From Pempheris klunzingeri (Eukaryota; Chordata; Actinopteri; Acropomatiformes; Pempheridae): DNA of 64,000 nt. The notes below the pieces were generated by a model. The model did no database searches. It was not told the DNA's origin and worked only from the letters and a program-made list of their open reading frames with translations. The position numbers and the translations under genes were made by a program. The stretch is from NCBI RefSeq assembly GCF_042242105.1, contig NC_092012.1, positions 16,938,543 to 17,002,542 of the forward strand. The letters run 5' to 3'. This document shows positions 60,086 to 64,000 of the stretch, in pieces. The first letter of the stretch is position 1; every line of letters begins with the position of its first letter.

Positions 60086-63000
60086 AAAAACATTTTGTTT
60101 CACATGATGTGAAACTGCAAATATAAAAAGTGATTAAAATGGATTGCTTTCATGTTTATTGGAAGGCAGCATATAAATGTGTTTATCCTTTTCCTTGCAT
60201 AGTACTATATAGATTTTGAGGTCAAGTGAAAATTGAGACAAACCGATCTACATGATCATTTCCCCGAAACAGAACCTACAATACAGTCACAAATGTAAAT
60301 CATGGCGAGACAGCCACCAAAAATCTCTCTGTCCAGACTCCAATAATCCTGCTCTGTGCTGCTGGCAGCAGTGTGCCCCGTATCCTCCCCCTCCCACTGT
60401 TCTCTCAGAGCTAGCCAACAAACACTACTGCCTGTGGCCTAGATTAGTTTGCAAGCAAACTTTCCTACTCATGTTTAAGACGCTAAAGCAATGTAATCTG
60501 TTCATGCAACAGCATGTGGGTTGCAAGCATTTCTCAACTCCTATTACTGCTAGAAAGTTGGATTATCAAATTCAGAAATGACAGTTACACCCAATAAAAG
60601 CTTTTTATTTTATATGTCTCATTGTACTTCTTGTCTCATGATAGCAGGCAGGTTTTTTTCCCCCTTTCTTTCCTCCTCCTCCCCCCACTGCTCCTCTCTC
60701 ATATGTCTCCCCCCAGGCGATTTGTTCCAAAGCGACCCTGACAACATAAGGGTTTTGTCAACATTTATTGTCTGTGCTTTCTGACTGTCACAGGTCCCCT
60801 CTAGCTTACTGAGCCCCAGCTGTGGAAGTCGGGATGGGGTAGAGAGAGTGGCGAGCGTTTCACAGCCCAGATGCTGCTGCTGCAGCCGTGGCCTCTGTGT
60901 GCACCACAGTGCACCACTACAAAAGGTCACTGTACTGTGTGACCTGTATAAGGAGGCTCAGGTGCCACAGGAAGGGCCCCTGAGGTGTGTGTGAGTGTGT
61001 TTGTGTGTGTGAGCGTGTACAATTATCTAATGACTTAAGTAGCTGTATGGGGTAACTGGGACAAAAGGCTTCTGTTTTTGGGCAGTTTTTAAGTCGATTT
61101 TTCTCTCCAGTCTTTAATGTTATCTAAGAGACTGAGCACTATTACAGTAAAAAAACGTCATTATAATAATAATCCAGCATTTTCTCCAGTTCCAGACGCA
61201 AGCTTTTAATAAGAATAAATGGCTCATCTCAACTTTCTCCTCCCCCCCTGATGTTTGGACCAAACTTCTGAGGGATCCTCTGCACTGATCCTGTAGTTTA
61301 TGTGTGTTTGTAGCTTCCTCCGTATAAATGTCAAGTCTGTGTTCAGGTCATTACAGTGCTCATTTTATTATCTGCTCCATTTTGCACGCCAGTGAAGAGG
61401 GACTGGCCTGAACACTGAGCATAGTGAGCATCTGGTCTCTGGTATTTTTGTCTGCTTTCTCCATGCGCTTCATTCTTTTAATATTCTGTCATCTGTTTTA
61501 ATTATCAGAAGGGCTGGTCATAGAGGAGTTTGAGTTAGGATGGAAACGATGCAGCGGGCCCATCTGTCATATAGGCTCAAAGAGGCTAACAGGGGCGGGA
61601 GAGGCATCGGGGTATGTAGCTCTGCAGTTGCTGTGGGTGATAATGTCCTGGCTGTTCTTTGAAATATACAGTGGGCCACGATGTAGAGGACAATCTGATA
61701 GGGCAACTAAACAGTTCATTCTTCAACTTCGTTATATGTTCAGCAATAACTGTAATGTTACAGTAACTGATAGAAATAGTGGCAAAAACTATGAAAATAA
61801 AAATAGAGATAGTATTAAACCAGAATTATCATTTTTAGAGGCAGCACGGCAGTATTAGGAATAGGTGAATAATCTGTAAAACTGAGAGTTAAAGAGAGTA
61901 TTTTTTTTATCCATCTCATTTGTTCAGATGCAACACTTGTCACTTATTTTGTCAGATCGTATATGTGTATCCAGCCCGAGGCTCGGCTGGCTGACATCTG
62001 TAAAAACACCGCAAGCAGTGCAAAAGCAAAGGGCAAATGGAGGCGAACTGCAGTCACAAAAACAATGCTGAATTTCACCCATTTTTATAAACGACCTCTT
62101 TCTGGACATATTTCTGTGAAATCACTCTAACTGTCACAACACAGCTGACTCCCAGCGGTTGTGACGCCCACCCACAGCTAAATCTGGTCACACAACATCT
62201 TGATCATTTGTTAAAAAAAAAATAAAAAATCACAATTATGAACATTATATAAAAACAAAGGGCTACAAAACGCACAGGTTGACAGACTGGCAGATAATAA
62301 TTGATATTTATTCATAGTTGATTGGGGGGGGGGTAGCATGTTGCTTGTAAAAACCCATAAATAAATATATGTAAAATAGATGCAACAGAGCGCTCGATCC
62401 ACCCCCACCAGCCCTACCCTCTTTGCTGTGTGGATGTCGGGTCATGATGTGAACTGCGCTCTGGTGTGCTGTGAGTCTAGTGTGAAGCCACGGCTGGAGC
62501 TGTGTGACTCTGTGAGGGTTACAATAATCATCCTGCAGCACGCCACATTCATTTACTCACAGGACATAAAAGTAGTGGTCCTATGTTTGCTGACATGGAA
62601 GTCATTTTAGCATATTTGATAGTATTCTCTTCATATATATGTATTCAGAAAATCAACCAATAAAGGAAAACGAGGCAAAGTTCAGATGGAAAAAAAAATC
62701 ACCCAATGCAGCATGGCTTTGGTTTGGGTTGTTCATTTGTTGTAGCACTTCAGAGCGTACTCCAGTTCACAGTGATGAATTTCTCACCATTTAGTTTCTC
62801 CTCACAAATAGCAAGGCTGTTCTGCTTATGTGTGCACCTTGGTAAAATGAAGTGAAATGAAGTGAGGAGACAGTTCCAGGTCTGTGTTTCAGTGTTTTCA
62901 TTTGGAGTAGCAGTATTGTTCTGGGCATGTCAGACACCATGCCTCCAATCCAATAAGCGCTTCCACTTTACGCAGTGACTCCACAGGTGAGAAAGTAGGC

Positions 63001-63867
63001 GGTATTTAAACTTATCTCTTCAGCTCTTTTTTTATTCTCACACAACTACGTCTGTCTGTCTATTTTTGTGTGTACAACTGAGTGCCTTTAAAGAGAGACC
63101 GTCTGGCAGAGTGTGCCCTTATCTCCAGTTGTTCGATTCATTGCATCTCACCCTTCTCCATGATGGCAGGCTTTTCACCCCCGCCTTCGAGTGTGGCCAT
63201 TTGGAACTGTTATACTTTAAATGTGTTCAGACACCCATTCGTACACACCAATTCGTTTGAAGCATACTGAACCCAACGTCCTCACACACCATCCCTGAGT
63301 GAGTAAGTGAGTGACCACCATTGGCGAGAAAGTGTCCAGCCAAGGTCTGTGCTTTGGCAAAAAACATCTACACCTACTGTAGCTTCCCCTTCCACTTCAG
63401 CATCAATTTTACGGTATAACTGCCATTTTCATTTGTCGGTCCAGCTTCCCTCTGTCATTTGTCGGCTTTCTCTCTGCATGGATGCGCAGACGATGCACCG
63501 TCTGCAGTCCATTCCTGGGAGAGATGTCGGGGGCTCTACTGTAGGTAAAGGTCAGTGCAGTCAGAGGTGGATGGTACTGCTGGGGAAAAGGTCACTCTGT
63601 GCAGAGAAGGGAGGCGAATGCATCTGCTGGTTTCAGGGCCAGTGCCAAAGCCTTTGAGACAGCAAAGAACAACTGAAGAAGACAGGGTGGATAGAGAGAG
63701 AGAGGGGTATGAAGAAAGGAGGGAGAGGGTGATATAGTTTCTGTAGACATGATGTTCTGTGGAGAAAGGTCATGAGTCAGCAGTGGTGACACCAAGAGCT
63801 CAGGGCATGATTGCAAGAGTCACCACGATCTCACAACTGAGAAAATAAAGCTATTTTTCTAACCATT

Positions 63868-63868
<1 letters not shown>

Positions 63869-63907
<39 letters not shown>
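63869..63907. repeat. (GT)n microsatellite
   Basis: About 18 perfect GT units near the right edge. Confidence 0.93.
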
Positions 63908-64000
63908 GGCTTATATCTGTATATTCTGTGTGCATTACCAAGCCAGATGAGTTATCTCTCCTGTCCTGCAAGGCTTATCACTTTACAGGGGTTGGTCCCT

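Larger units (their letters stand above)
58065..63860. other. Right-hand interval without recognised genes
   Basis: Apart from the repeat at 59644-60085 and CA/GT runs, I see no exon that can be supported. If 57989-58064 is a real exon, this is intron. Confidence 0.45.

Overview
The window looks like nuclear DNA from a ray-finned (teleost, probably percomorph) fish. It has intron-split vertebrate genes with GT-AG junctions, many CA/GT microsatellites, and fish-type mobile element relics (Tc1, hAT, L2/CR1-type LINE). Nothing in it looks bacterial or organellar.

Left third (about 1-20.2 kb): two complete protein-coding genes lie head to head, with start codons 2.7 kb apart. On the minus strand, fbln7 (fibulin-7) has 8 coding exons from 6741 down to 1151 and encodes 449 residues: signal peptide, coiled coil, sushi domain, EGF-like domains and a fibulin C-terminal module. 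On the plus strand, clec18 (C-type lectin domain family 18) has 12 coding exons from 9425 to 20201 and encodes 445 residues: signal peptide, CAP domain, two EGF-like domains and a C-type lectin domain. For both genes every exon phase closes and the total length is within a few residues of the human protein as I recall it. Both products are predicted to be secreted and to act outside the cell, but nothing in the sequence shows that they act together.

Middle (about 20.2-57.9 kb): a gene-poor stretch. I found no convincing host coding exon here. It holds mobile-element relics: a diverged copy of a GCTAGC-ended repeat (20.8 kb); a hAT element with an 8-bp target duplication, a surviving BED zinc-finger exon and a nested solo-LTR-like insertion (32.8-33.9 kb); a nearly complete Tc1 element with 214-bp inverted repeats and a broken transposase (34.1-35.7 kb); a decayed hAT-type transposase (39.6-40.2 kb); a decayed L2/CR1-group reverse transcriptase (41.0-42.1 kb); and a decayed LINE-like C-terminal region on the minus strand (42.8-43.5 kb). 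The rest is AT-rich unique-looking sequence, microsatellites and a few segments dense in homeodomain-type ATTA motifs that could be regulatory.

Right end (about 57.5-64 kb): a possible short coding exon with an ATG between good splice sites (57989-58064, plus strand) may be the start of a gene continuing beyond the window. I do not recognise it. A second copy of the GCTAGC-ended repeat lies at 59.6-60.1 kb.

I did not find a strongly supported new biological system. The most informative structures are the nested hAT/LTR-like locus and the compact fbln7-clec18 divergent pair.
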